From: a virus
Length of the DNA: 29,493 nucleotides
IMG/VR virus record: IMGVR_UViG_3300032331_003703
Span: 1 to 29,493 of that record
Reading direction: 5' to 3' (one strand)
In this document: positions 22,708 through 29,493 of the stretch, piece by piece
Numbering within the stretch: position 1 is the first letter of the stretch
Layout: each line of letters starts with the position of its first letter
Made by a program: the position numbers and the translations under genes
The notes under the pieces: generated by a model
Told to the model about the DNA's origin: nothing
The model's input: the letters and a program-made list of their open reading frames with translations, nothing else
Databases searched by the model: none

Positions 22708-23640
22708 ATGGTGAACCAAGCTTTAGTATCAACATTGAATTCTGTCTTAGGACAAGGTAAAAAAACCTCTAAAGGTAATTTCGCATATCACTGTCCATTT
22801 TGTAATCACCATAAACCTAAATTAGAAGTTAACTTAACTGAAAGTGAAAAAGGTGAACACCCATGGCATTGTTGGGTGTGTGATAAAAGAGGTAAAAGTT
22901 TAGTTAAACTATTCAGACTGATATCCGCCCCTGATGATAAAATAACAGAAATTAAATCATTAGTCAAATACATATCAGGTAATTTTGAAATAACAGTAAC
23001 TGAGAAAAAAGTAGAATTACCTAAAGAATTTAAATCTCTTACTATAGAAGGTAATAGCATTGAATATAAGCACGCTATTAGCTATTTAAAACGCAGGAAT
23101 ATCACCCCTAATGACATTATAAAATATAATATAGGTTATTGTGAATCTGGCACTTACTCTAACTGTATTGTGATACCATCATATGATGAACATGGTATAT
23201 TAAATTACTTCACAGCTAGAAGTTTTGATAAAAACTCTACCTTAAAATATAAAAACCCAGATGTATCTAGAAATATAATTCCATTTGAACTGTTTATTAA
23301 TTGGAATATACCAATTATATTATGTGAGGGACCATTTGACGCGTTAGCTATAAAACGCAATGTTATCCCGTTATTAGGTAAGAATATCCAAACAGCATTA
23401 AAGAAAAAATTAGTAACATCTAAAGTGCAAAAAATATATATAGCGTTAGATAAAGACGCTATTAAACAAGCTCTTTCATTTTGTGAAGAATTATTAAATG
23501 AGGGAAAAGAAGTATATTTAGTAGATATGCAAGAAAAAGACCCAAGTGAAATGGGTTTTGAGAATTTCACAAAATTAATACAAACAACAGTTCCATTAAC
23601 ATTTTCGGATCTGTTTGAGAAAAAACTACAATTAATATGA
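22708..23640 (+). CDS. DNA primase (zinc-binding and TOPRIM domains)
   Basis: A 310-residue protein. The zinc-binding domain has CPFCNHHKPK (Cys29, Cys32) and WHCWVCDKRG (Cys55, Cys58). The TOPRIM core has IILCEGPFDALAIK, with the catalytic glutamate near residue 206, and IYIALDKDAI, with the metal-binding Asp pair near residue 247. The middle region (HAISYLKRRNITPNDIIKYN, IGYCESG) matches DnaG-type primases. It makes RNA primers on the lagging strand with the phage helicase. T4 gp61 is 342 residues, so the length fits. Its stop overlaps the next start (ATGA). Confidence 0.92.
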   Translation: MVNQALVSTLNSVLGQGKKTSKGNFAYHCPFCNHHKPKLEVNLTESEKGEHPWHCWVCDKRGKSLVKLFRLISAPDDKITEIKSLVKYISGNFEITVTEKKVELPKEFKSLTIEGNSIEYKHAISYLKRRNITPNDIIKYNIGYCESGTYSNCIVIPSYDEHGILNYFTARSFDKNSTLKYKNPDVSRNIIPFELFINWNIPIILCEGPFDALAIKRNVIPLLGKNIQTALKKKLVTSKVQKIYIALDKDAIKQALSFCEELLNEGKEVYLVDMQEKDPSEMGFENFTKLIQTTVPLTFSDLFEKKLQLI

Positions 23641-24428
23641 TTGAAAAAAATTCAAACATTTACAAAAAATCAGTAACAAGGTTACTTGAAATTGATCAAA
23701 AATCTCAAAGAGTAAACATTTTAGATCAAAGATTTTATACTAGAAAAGATAAATATTATCCATCTGTTACTAGTATTTTACAATTTATGCCTAAAGGTAA
23801 GTTTTTTGAAACATGGCTAAAAGATGTAGGTCATAACGCTGATATTATTGCTCGCAAAGCAGCAGATGAAGGTACTCAAGTTCATGAAATGATTGAAAAA
23901 TACCTAGAAGGTGAAAAAATTGATTGGCTAGATGAAAATGGTCAAACTAAATGCTCTTTAGAGGTATGGAAAATGCTACTTAAATTTGTTGAATTCTGGT
24001 CAACTTATAACCCACAATTACTAGGAAGTGAAATTCATTTATTCTCAGATCAATACGAATATGCTGGAACATGTGACTTAGTAGTTGAATTAAATGGAGA
24101 AGTATGGTTATTAGATATCAAAACATCTAATTCAATCCATACATCAATGGATTTACAATTAGCTGCTTATTCTCAAGCTTGGAATGAAATTTTTAAAGAA
24201 AAAGTAACACGAGCTGGTATTTTATGGTTAAAATCATCTAAGCGTGGTGAGGGTAAAGGAGATAAAATTCAAGGTAAAGGATGGGAAGTATATGAATCTC
24301 CTCGTACATTAGAAGAAAATATGACATTATTTCTGAAAATATATGATTTATATAAATTAGAAAATCCTAATGATAAACCATCAATTAATGACTATCCAAT
24401 ATCTGTTCAATTGGAAAAGAAAAAATAA
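23637..24428 (+). CDS. PD-(D/E)XK nuclease (Cas4/RecB-like)
   Basis: A 263-residue protein. The motifs in order are SVTSILQFMPKGKFFETWL, GTQVHEMIEKYLEG (His motif), YAGTCDLVVELNGEVWLLDI (Asp near residue 146), then KTSNS (D-x-K of the active site near residue 160) and DLQLAAYSQAWNE (QxxxY motif). This is the layout of RecB/Cas4-type exonucleases. It overlaps the primase gene (ATGA), so a role in replication, recombination or DNA-end processing is likely. No cysteine cluster for an iron-sulphur centre is seen, which argues against Cas4 proper. Confidence 0.88.
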   Translation: MIEKNSNIYKKSVTRLLEIDQKSQRVNILDQRFYTRKDKYYPSVTSILQFMPKGKFFETWLKDVGHNADIIARKAADEGTQVHEMIEKYLEGEKIDWLDENGQTKCSLEVWKMLLKFVEFWSTYNPQLLGSEIHLFSDQYEYAGTCDLVVELNGEVWLLDIKTSNSIHTSMDLQLAAYSQAWNEIFKEKVTRAGILWLKSSKRGEGKGDKIQGKGWEVYESPRTLEENMTLFLKIYDLYKLENPNDKPSINDYPISVQLEKKK

Positions 24429-24455
24429 TATTTATTGGTAAACAATTAATCGTTA

Positions 24456-25271
24456 ATGTTTACAAAAGAAGATATAATTTCTAAATTAACTTTAGATTTA
24501 GTAAAACCGTTTATCCCCGACTATAAAGTTGGGGATAAAAAGGTTAATGAAGTATTTAAACCATCCTCCTTAAAAGAACATACTCTTTTATCTGAGGAAA
24601 TTCAAGGTGATAGTATAGTTTGTGATAGTTGTGGTTGGACATGGAAAATAAAAGATGGTGGGGATGATTTATATAATTGTCATAAATGTGGGCATGATAA
24701 CACCCCTAAAAAGACAAATAATTTCTTTGAACCAATACAAGACAAGAATATAGATCTCAATATATCTTCAGAACCTAGTAGAGTAGATTATTATAAAGAC
24801 CATATACAAAATGTTATCCCATCTGATTTTAAAGTAGAAAAACATAAGGATAAAATTGTAGTCACACCTACTTCTAAAACTCAAAAATTAGAAAATGATC
24901 CTGAATTTAAAGAGTTATTAATATCTTTAACAATGCATATGATGGGTCAAATTAATATAGAACCATTACCCGATTTAGTTTTTATTGAGGATGATGTTCA
25001 AAATGCTAAAGATAAACTAGGCAAAACAGCTCATTATAACCACAATGATAAATGTATAACATTATATACTTATGGACGTCATCCGAAAGATGTATTACGT
25101 TCATATGCTCATGAAATGATACATCATAAACAAAATTTAGAAGGCAGATTGCAAAACCAAATCCACACCCAGAATATAAATGAAGATGAATATTTAAAAG
25201 AAATTGAAGAAGAAGCATATCGATTAGGTAATGGCTTATTATTCAGAGAGTGGGAAAATTCAATAAAATAA
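24456..25271 (+). CDS. Zinc-ribbon protein with HExxH metallopeptidase motif
   Basis: A 271-residue protein. A zinc ribbon near residues 55-83 (VCDSCGWTWKIKDGGDD, then LYNCHKCGHD) is followed by a linker, then a domain with KCITLYTYGRHPKDVLRSYA and HEMIHHKQNLEGR. HEMIH near residue 219 is the HExxH of zinc peptidases, and a later Glu (EEAYRLGNGL) could be the third ligand. It might process virion proteins or cut host proteins. It starts with an AT-rich leader including TATTTATTGG, and leads the 24456-26371 gene run. SprT-type or prohead protease function is not established. Confidence 0.75.
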   Translation: MFTKEDIISKLTLDLVKPFIPDYKVGDKKVNEVFKPSSLKEHTLLSEEIQGDSIVCDSCGWTWKIKDGGDDLYNCHKCGHDNTPKKTNNFFEPIQDKNIDLNISSEPSRVDYYKDHIQNVIPSDFKVEKHKDKIVVTPTSKTQKLENDPEFKELLISLTMHMMGQINIEPLPDLVFIEDDVQNAKDKLGKTAHYNHNDKCITLYTYGRHPKDVLRSYAHEMIHHKQNLEGRLQNQIHTQNINEDEYLKEIEEEAYRLGNGLLFREWENSIK

Positions 25272-25272
25272 T

Positions 25273-25794
25273 ATGAGTAAATACAGTTTAGTAAAGTTAA
25301 TATTAGAGAATGATGAAGAAAACGGACAAGCTCGTTTTAGAGAGAAAAGTACTTTAAAACTATACCCTGAAGGTAAATCATTAGATGAGATTATAAAAGC
25401 ATTAGAAAATGCTGAAAATTATGGAAGATATATATCAAATCTTCGTAATTTACCTTACTACAGTAAAAAATTTAATGAAAAATTTGGCACCTCACTTCAA
25501 CGTAGAAGTTTTTCTAAAGGTGGAAAAGTAGTATCAACTGCCAAAGCTGCTCCATATAATGCTGAAGAAGGAGAAATATTCTTAGGCTCATTATTAAACC
25601 AGGAGTCAGATACTAAAAAAGCTAAAATTTTAAAAAGTATAGTAAACTGGAAACCATCACCAGACAATACTCATTTAATTTTAATGTATGATGCTAAAAA
25701 TACAATAGATACAGTATTTAATAAAGTTCTTTATATTCTTAATAAAGCTAGTATGCAACAGGATATTGATTATAGAATGGTAAAAGAAAAATAA
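25273..25794 (+). CDS. Hypothetical protein
   Basis: A 173-residue basic protein, not recognised. It begins YSLVKLILENDEENGQARFR, has a segment NAENYGRYISNLRNLPYYSK and a C-terminal alpha/beta part (HLILMYDAKNTIDTVFNKVL, YILNKASMQQDIDYR). The ENDEENG near the start and basic, glycine-rich middle (RRSFSKGGKVVSTAKAA) could contact nucleic acid. It starts one base after the metallopeptidase stop, so the two are co-translated. It may be a substrate or partner. Confidence 0.65.
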   Translation: MSKYSLVKLILENDEENGQARFREKSTLKLYPEGKSLDEIIKALENAENYGRYISNLRNLPYYSKKFNEKFGTSLQRRSFSKGGKVVSTAKAAPYNAEEGEIFLGSLLNQESDTKKAKILKSIVNWKPSPDNTHLILMYDAKNTIDTVFNKVLYILNKASMQQDIDYRMVKEK

Positions 25795-25801
25795 TAAAGT
25801 T

Positions 25802-26371
25802 ATGGCAGAAAATGTTTTAAAAAAAGAATTTAAAGAAAAAGATGTACAACGTCTTCGTAACTTAGTTCAAGGTAAATATGGTGAAAAAGCTACCATAGGC
25901 ACTGGTTATACTAAAAAGCAAGAATTTCATGAGGAAGGAGATATATGGGAAGAGGATGATAGAACTTGGACTATTAAAGATGGTATTAAACAAAATATTA
26001 CTCGTTTAGATAAAGCAAAAGAATCATTACATTTACCATTATTTTGCCCATGTTGTAATAATGTTATGAAACCTCATCTAGATAAGCGTTTCTATATCCA
26101 ATATCATAGATGTTTTAATTGTCAAGTAGACTTTGAAGCTGATCTTAGAAAAAGAGGTTTATTAGAAGAATATGAAAAATTTGTAATCAACTCAGATATT
26201 GATGGTGTAATCCATGAGTTTAATATATGGATAGATGAAGAAATAAATTCATCTAATGAGTCATGGATCACAGAAGCTGGTGATATTGAAAAATGGGATG
26301 GATCTTCTAAAGATAAATTATTGCAAAATAAAGAAGAAACTATCAAATATCTTGAGAGTTTAAAAAAGTAA
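25802..26371 (+). CDS. Zinc-ribbon protein
   Basis: A 189-residue protein. A four-cysteine ribbon lies at about residues 82-107: FCPCCNNVMKPHLDKRFYIQ, then YHRCFNCQVDF. The N-terminal half is basic and helical (VLKKEFKEKDVQRLRNLVQG), the C-terminal half acidic (INSDIDGVIHEFNIWIDEEI). Such ribbons usually bind nucleic acid or stabilise protein contacts. It lies in the same unit as the peptidase with a second ribbon. Function unknown; a structural or transcription-linked role is possible. Confidence 0.7.
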   Translation: MAENVLKKEFKEKDVQRLRNLVQGKYGEKATIGTGYTKKQEFHEEGDIWEEDDRTWTIKDGIKQNITRLDKAKESLHLPLFCPCCNNVMKPHLDKRFYIQYHRCFNCQVDFEADLRKRGLLEEYEKFVINSDIDGVIHEFNIWIDEEINSSNESWITEAGDIEKWDGSSKDKLLQNKEETIKYLESLKK

Positions 26372-26373
26372 CA

Positions 26374-26383
26374 TATTTATAAT
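26374..26383 (+). promoter_or_regulatory. Candidate late promoter box TATTTATAAT
   Basis: An exact copy of the box at 2135 and 9212, located 11 bases before the ATG at 26395 in the short gap after the previous gene. Confidence 0.45.
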
Positions 26384-26394
26384 AAAAATTAAAC

Positions 26395-26757
26395 ATGGAG
26401 TTTGTTAAACTTATATCATATTTATTTCACTCACGGACTCAAGCCCATATTTTTCATCTACAAACACAGTCATTTGCTGAACATATGGCTTTAAATACTT
26501 ACTATGATGAAATAGTAGGTTTGATTGATGGTATTGTAGAAGCATATCAAGGTAAGTATGGTATTGTAAAAGGTTATACTAATTTCAACTTAATGGAATA
26601 TAATAATGTTCAACAAGTAATTGAGTATTTAGAGGCACTTTGCAGTGCAGTTTATTCAACTTACGAAACAATTGATGATACTTATATTCAAAACTTATTA
26701 GACGGTATAACTGAGTTGATTAAATCAACTATTTATAAATTACAAAACTTAAGATAA
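26395..26757 (+). CDS. Ferritin-like-fold candidate
   Basis: A 120-residue protein. It is all helical: SRTQAHIFHLQTQSFAEHMA, LNTYYDEIVGLIDGIVEAYQ, then NNVQQVIEYLEALCSAVYST. The H-x-x-H, E-H and D-x-x-E spacing, and the AEH-AL-x-x-YYDEI-x-x-L-x-D pattern, resemble Dps/ferritin-like four-helix proteins known as conserved unknowns in T4-type phages. Metal binding or DNA protection is possible. It shares its last base with the next start (TAATG). Evidence for the fold is by pattern only. Confidence 0.5.
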   Translation: MEFVKLISYLFHSRTQAHIFHLQTQSFAEHMALNTYYDEIVGLIDGIVEAYQGKYGIVKGYTNFNLMEYNNVQQVIEYLEALCSAVYSTYETIDDTYIQNLLDGITELIKSTIYKLQNLR

Positions 26758-27539
26758 TGGCAGTAATAGTAAAAGAAGTATCAGATGATGCTTACAAATC
26801 AATGATAAAGGATCTTCTAGGAACATATAAAACATACGAAGAACAATTTGGCCCAGCAGAAGAGTTAGGACCATACGACAATTTCCAGGCTAAATATATA
26901 GCATTACAAAACGCTATTCGTCTTAATAACCCTAACCCAATCAGAGAAATAACATATTTATCATCAAATTCTAAAATGAAAAATAAACTACAAGAGTTAA
27001 TAAACAAAATAATTAAAGAAGAATTAACCGAATTGGGACCTAAAGCTATTAGATCAACAGCTAAACATTTAGGCAAAGATACTATGCATGACATAGCTAA
27101 AGGAGTTCTTGGCACTGAAGATTTTAACCAAATTTATGATGAGTTAATTCATGATGTAGGAATAGATCCTGAAGCAGCTCATGAAGTTTTAGAGTTATTA
27201 GCTCAAAGATTTAAAGATATAAGTCTAAACGAAAAGAAAGAACCTAAAAAAAATAAAAAAGAAGAGGAAGAATTAGACTTAGACCTAGATCTAGAAACAC
27301 CAGCCGATGACAGTTTAGATCTTGGAACTCCACCCCCAGATACTAGTTTAGATGTTGATATGGATTTAGGTGGAAGTGGTGATGCTACTCAAAAATCTAT
27401 TAGTAAAGGTTTACAAATGGCCTTAGATGCTGCTAAACAAATGCCAGACAGTGAGACCAAAAGTAAATTAGTAAGACAAATTGGAAATACAGCATTGTTT
27501 TTCTTAAAGACTCAAATCCCAGGAGAAAAACAAATTTAA
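26757..27539 (+). CDS. Hypothetical protein with acidic low-complexity linker
   Basis: A 260-residue protein. A helical N-terminal half includes DLLGTYKTYEEQFGPAEELG, NKIIKEELTELGPKA and DFNQIYDELIHDVGIDPEAA. Then comes a charged linker (KKEPKKNKKEEEELDLDLDL followed by acidic and proline repeats) at about residues 160-205, and a C-terminal helix (GLQMALDAAKQMPDSETKSK). This composition fits scaffold or core proteins of phage heads, which are acidic and helical, but no family is recognised. It follows the ferritin-like candidate in the same unit. Confidence 0.6.
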   Translation: MAVIVKEVSDDAYKSMIKDLLGTYKTYEEQFGPAEELGPYDNFQAKYIALQNAIRLNNPNPIREITYLSSNSKMKNKLQELINKIIKEELTELGPKAIRSTAKHLGKDTMHDIAKGVLGTEDFNQIYDELIHDVGIDPEAAHEVLELLAQRFKDISLNEKKEPKKNKKEEEELDLDLDLETPADDSLDLGTPPPDTSLDVDMDLGGSGDATQKSISKGLQMALDAAKQMPDSETKSKLVRQIGNTALFFLKTQIPGEKQI

Positions 27540-27566
27540 TATAAACCAAATAAATAAATCAAATCT

Positions 27567-27740
27567 ATGAACACTCAAGAGTTATTAGAAAAGTTGCATG
27601 AATTATTTGAGACATTAACAGCAGAACACGCCAAAGGTTCTAAAGCAGCACAAGGACGTGCTCGTAAAATTGCTGGCGAAGTTAAAAAAGTAGCTAACGA
27701 ATATCGTAAAGCTTCTGTTGCTGAAGGTAAAGCTCAATAA
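27567..27740 (+). CDS. Hc1-type histone-like DNA-binding protein
   Basis: A 57-residue protein. The pattern LEKLHELFETLTAEHAKGSK, then AAQGRARKIAGEVKKVANEY and RKASV, matches the small histone H1-like (Hc1) proteins of Bacteroidetes and their phages: a helix, KGxKAAxxRARK, then EVKK-x-x-x-EYRKASV. Basic residues line one face for DNA binding. It may compact phage DNA or shield it. ATG at 27567, TAA at 27738-27740, and a strong terminator follows. Codons are less AT-extreme than the neighbours (cgt, gct), suggesting high expression. Confidence 0.75.
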   Translation: MNTQELLEKLHELFETLTAEHAKGSKAAQGRARKIAGEVKKVANEYRKASVAEGKAQ

Positions 27741-27750
27741 TTAAGCAAGA

Positions 27751-27788
27751 GGTTATGGGGAACGGGAGTGTTCCCCTTATAACTTTTT
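27751..27788 (+). terminator. Strong Rho-independent terminator
   Basis: GGGGAAC (27757-27763) pairs with GTTCCCC, and the outer GTTAT pairs with ATAAC, on a GGGAGT loop. TTTTT follows. It isolates the histone-like gene from the next one. Confidence 0.92.
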
Positions 27789-27800
27789 AAAATTAAAATT

Positions 27801-28271
27801 ATGCCATACGAAAGAAAAGGTAAATGTGTTTACAATAAAGAAACGGGCAAAAAGAAAGGTTGCTCATCTTCAATCACTAAAGCTAAAGAATATATGAAAG
27901 CATTATACGCTTCAGAACTTCAAGAACGTGTGCAAAAAGCAGTTAAGAAAATTATCAATGAACAATTCTCTAAAGAATTCGATGACAACCCAGCTTTAAA
28001 AGGTAAACAAAAGAAATTACCTGATGCTCTTCAAAAATCAATTATTGACAAAAAATCAGTAAAAGAAGGTGGTGAAGGAGAAACTGAAAACTATATGTTC
28101 TTTAGTAATCTAAAACAAATGCATCGCCAAATTGAATTATTAATGGAAATTGACCCAGCCACTATAGAAATGATTCTTCAAAATGGACATGACTGGGCTG
28201 ATGACCATATCACTGAGGCTAAAACTAATGTAGATCAAGTTTTTGATTTTATCATGAATGAAATTAAATAA
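27801..28271 (+). CDS. Hypothetical phage protein with basic Cys-containing N-terminus
   Basis: A 156-residue protein. The N-terminal region YERKGKCVYNKETGKKKGCS, then SSITKAKEYMKALYA, has two cysteines and many lysines. Then follow a helix (LQERVQKAVKKIINEQFSKE), a polar segment and an acidic C-terminal part (QIELLMEIDPATIEMILQNG, HDWADDHITEAKTNVDQVFD). It could be a nucleic-acid-binding or virion protein. It begins after a terminator, so a promoter must lie in or near 27741-27800, though no clear box is seen. The family is not recognised. Confidence 0.65.
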   Translation: MPYERKGKCVYNKETGKKKGCSSSITKAKEYMKALYASELQERVQKAVKKIINEQFSKEFDDNPALKGKQKKLPDALQKSIIDKKSVKEGGEGETENYMFFSNLKQMHRQIELLMEIDPATIEMILQNGHDWADDHITEAKTNVDQVFDFIMNEIK

Positions 28272-28273
28272 AA

Positions 28274-28825
28274 ATGGCTAAACAAGACTTAAAAGATAAA
28301 ATCAGAAGTATAGCTAAAAAAGCATATGATTCTTTGACTTCACCTGAGTCAACAGATAGTAAATCTGATTCTTTAAAAGCATCAATTGAAAAACCAAAAG
28401 AAAAATCATTCCCTATTTTAGATAAATTCCCTGATTTAGAACCAGTAATATTATCTTTACTAACAGACCAATATGATTTTTTTATAGAAGATATATGGTG
28501 GGTAGCCCCACGTCCTACAACATTTAAAATTATATTAGCTAATAGTCAATACTTTTATTTAATATATACACAACGTTCATGGATAGCTCAAATAGAAGGT
28601 AAAAAATATTATTTGAATAATAATAATGAAGAAGCAAGAGCAGCTGAGGCAATAGCTAAAATGTTACGTTATGGTGTAGCTAAAACAGAAGAAAGCCCAT
28701 CAGCTTCAATACCATCAGGTGAGGACATGCCTCCACCATCTGATGAAGAAGAATCATCTTTACCATCTCCCGAATTCCCAGAAGAAGGAGGAGAGGAAGA
28801 AATTCTAACTAATGTCCCAGTATAA
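28274..28825 (+). CDS. Hypothetical protein with acidic C-terminal tail
   Basis: A 183-residue protein. A basic N-terminus (KQDLKDKIRSIAKKAYDSLT) is followed by a compact domain with YDFFIEDIWWVAPRPTTFKI, ILANSQYFYLIYTQRSWIAQ and IEGKKYYLNNNNEEARAAEA (a beta-hairpin then helix). The last ~40 residues are Ser/Pro/Glu-rich and acidic (PPPSDEEESSLPSPEFPEEG). It starts two bases after the preceding stop. The acidic tail may be a flexible partner-binding segment. Not recognised. Confidence 0.65.
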   Translation: MAKQDLKDKIRSIAKKAYDSLTSPESTDSKSDSLKASIEKPKEKSFPILDKFPDLEPVILSLLTDQYDFFIEDIWWVAPRPTTFKIILANSQYFYLIYTQRSWIAQIEGKKYYLNNNNEEARAAEAIAKMLRYGVAKTEESPSASIPSGEDMPPPSDEEESSLPSPEFPEEGGEEEILTNVPV

Positions 28826-28827
28826 TT

Positions 28828-29145
28828 ATGAAAAAAAACACCAATAGAGAATTGTTGGCTTGGTTATTGGTTATAATTTTAATTTCACTTTTAATTATAA
28901 CAAACTTGGCTCCTAAACCAGAGATTGTTACTTTACCTCCCGATAATCGTATTGATAGTTTACATCATATAGTTGATTCACTTAATAATAATATTATTAA
29001 TTTGAGACAGGATTATGATAGTGCTCAAAAAAATATAAAAACAGAAATCGAATATATCCGAATAAAAAATGCTAAAGATATTTCTAACATTCCTAATCTC
29101 ACTTTTGATCAACGTGACAGTATGTGGTCAACATTTGAGCCCTAA
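28828..29145 (+). CDS. Rz-like inner-membrane spanin candidate
   Basis: A 105-residue protein. A basic start (KKNTNRE) precedes one membrane span (LLAWLLVIILISLLIITNL), then a periplasmic helical tail (RIDSLHHIVDSLNNNIINLR, QDYDSAQKNIKTEIEYIR) ending PNLTFDQRDSMWSTFEP. This is the layout of an inner-membrane spanin, which joins an outer-membrane partner to fuse the membranes at lysis. It is overlapped by the next gene in another frame, a hallmark of Rz/Rz1-type pairs. No endolysin is within the window, so the assignment is by architecture. Confidence 0.6.
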   Translation: MKKNTNRELLAWLLVIILISLLIITNLAPKPEIVTLPPDNRIDSLHHIVDSLNNNIINLRQDYDSAQKNIKTEIEYIRIKNAKDISNIPNLTFDQRDSMWSTFEP

Positions 29146-29493
29146 GAGAATTGTATTTGAAAAAGATACAGGTATTTTCTTTAAATCTAATCAAGAAATT
29201 CTTCTTCTAATTAAACTAAAACAATTAGAAGCTTGTGAATCTGAGAAAAATAAATGGATGCTTTACGCTAATGAAGCTGATAAGCAAATTGGTGAAGAAA
29301 GAATAGCATATGATAAATTATTTAGACAATACGTTGCTCTAGAAGGAGTAGCCACAGATTTTGAAAACAAATATAGAGAAGAATTTAGACTACATCAAGA
29401 AACTAAAAATTCTTTAACCATTCAAATTGACAAAAAACGCACTTGGATTAAAATGGCAGTTGGATCACTTTTAGTTAATGGAACTTTAATATA
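29069..29493 (+). CDS. Signal-peptide coiled-coil protein, partner of the spanin-like gene (partial)
   Basis: ATG at 29069, open to the window end (at least 141 residues). The start is a signal peptide: MLKIFLTFLISLLINVTVCG, then QHLSP. VTVC is near but not equal to a lipobox, so lipid attachment is uncertain. A long helical region (LLLIKLKQLEACESEKNKWM, REEFRLHQETKNSL) and a C-terminal hydrophobic segment (WIKMAVGSLLVNGTLI) follow. It overlaps the Rz-like gene by 77 bases in a different frame. The second hydrophobic segment is unusual for an outer-membrane spanin. The 3' end is cut by the window edge. Confidence 0.6.
   Translation, partial: MLKIFLTFLISLLINVTVCGQHLSPKRIVFEKDTGIFFKSNQEILLLIKLKQLEACESEKNKWMLYANEADKQIGEERIAYDKLFRQYVALEGVATDFENKYREEFRLHQETKNSLTIQIDKKRTWIKMAVGSLLVNGTLI

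Overview
This window reads as part of a lytic, contractile-tailed (myovirus-type) bacteriophage genome. It is strongly AT-rich, every convincing gene is on the + strand, and genes are packed with ATGA or TAATG stop/start overlaps. A host in the Bacteroidetes is inferred from three things. Four promoters near the left end fit the TTTG-N19/20-TAnnTTT pattern used by that phylum's housekeeping sigma factor. Most leaders are A/T-rich with no Shine-Dalgarno sequence. A small Hc1-type histone-like gene and a carboxypeptidase-regulatory-like domain are present. No species can be named from the sequence alone.

Layout. (1) About 1-3260: small early-type genes of unknown function, promoters, terminators, repeated palindromes and a tRNA/RNA island. 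Two tRNAs with a CAT anticodon look intact. Three other tRNA-shaped genes have a missing or very short anticodon loop, or a hairpin in the D-loop, and structured non-coding stretches lie between them. (2) 3264-6140: small membrane/coiled-coil proteins, an HD-domain phosphohydrolase and a late-type sigma factor. (3) 6168-22233: the baseplate/tail block, with a spike-like protein, a gp25-like wedge protein, a gp6/J-like wedge protein, a 1522-residue protein with a gpI/gp7-like segment and a LamG-like domain, and several adhesin-like structural proteins including a tandem paralogous pair. (4) 22238-24428: GIY-YIG nuclease, DNA primase and PD-(D/E)XK nuclease. (5) 24456-28825: a zinc-ribbon metallopeptidase, a zinc-ribbon protein, a ferritin-like candidate, acidic proteins and the histone-like gene. 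(6) 28828-end: a membrane/coiled-coil gene overlapped in another frame by a signal-peptide gene, resembling a spanin pair.

How the parts may work together. Host RNA polymerase probably reads the left-end genes from the TTTG/TATATTTA promoters. The sigma factor made at 5439-6140 could then direct transcription from a single-box motif, TATTTATAAT and close variants, found just upstream of the first gene of several blocks. The baseplate genes run gp25, J/gp6, then I/gp7-like, which is the order of the conserved contractile wedge. The most unusual material is the tRNA island, where the body of the tRNA is kept but the decoding loop is not.
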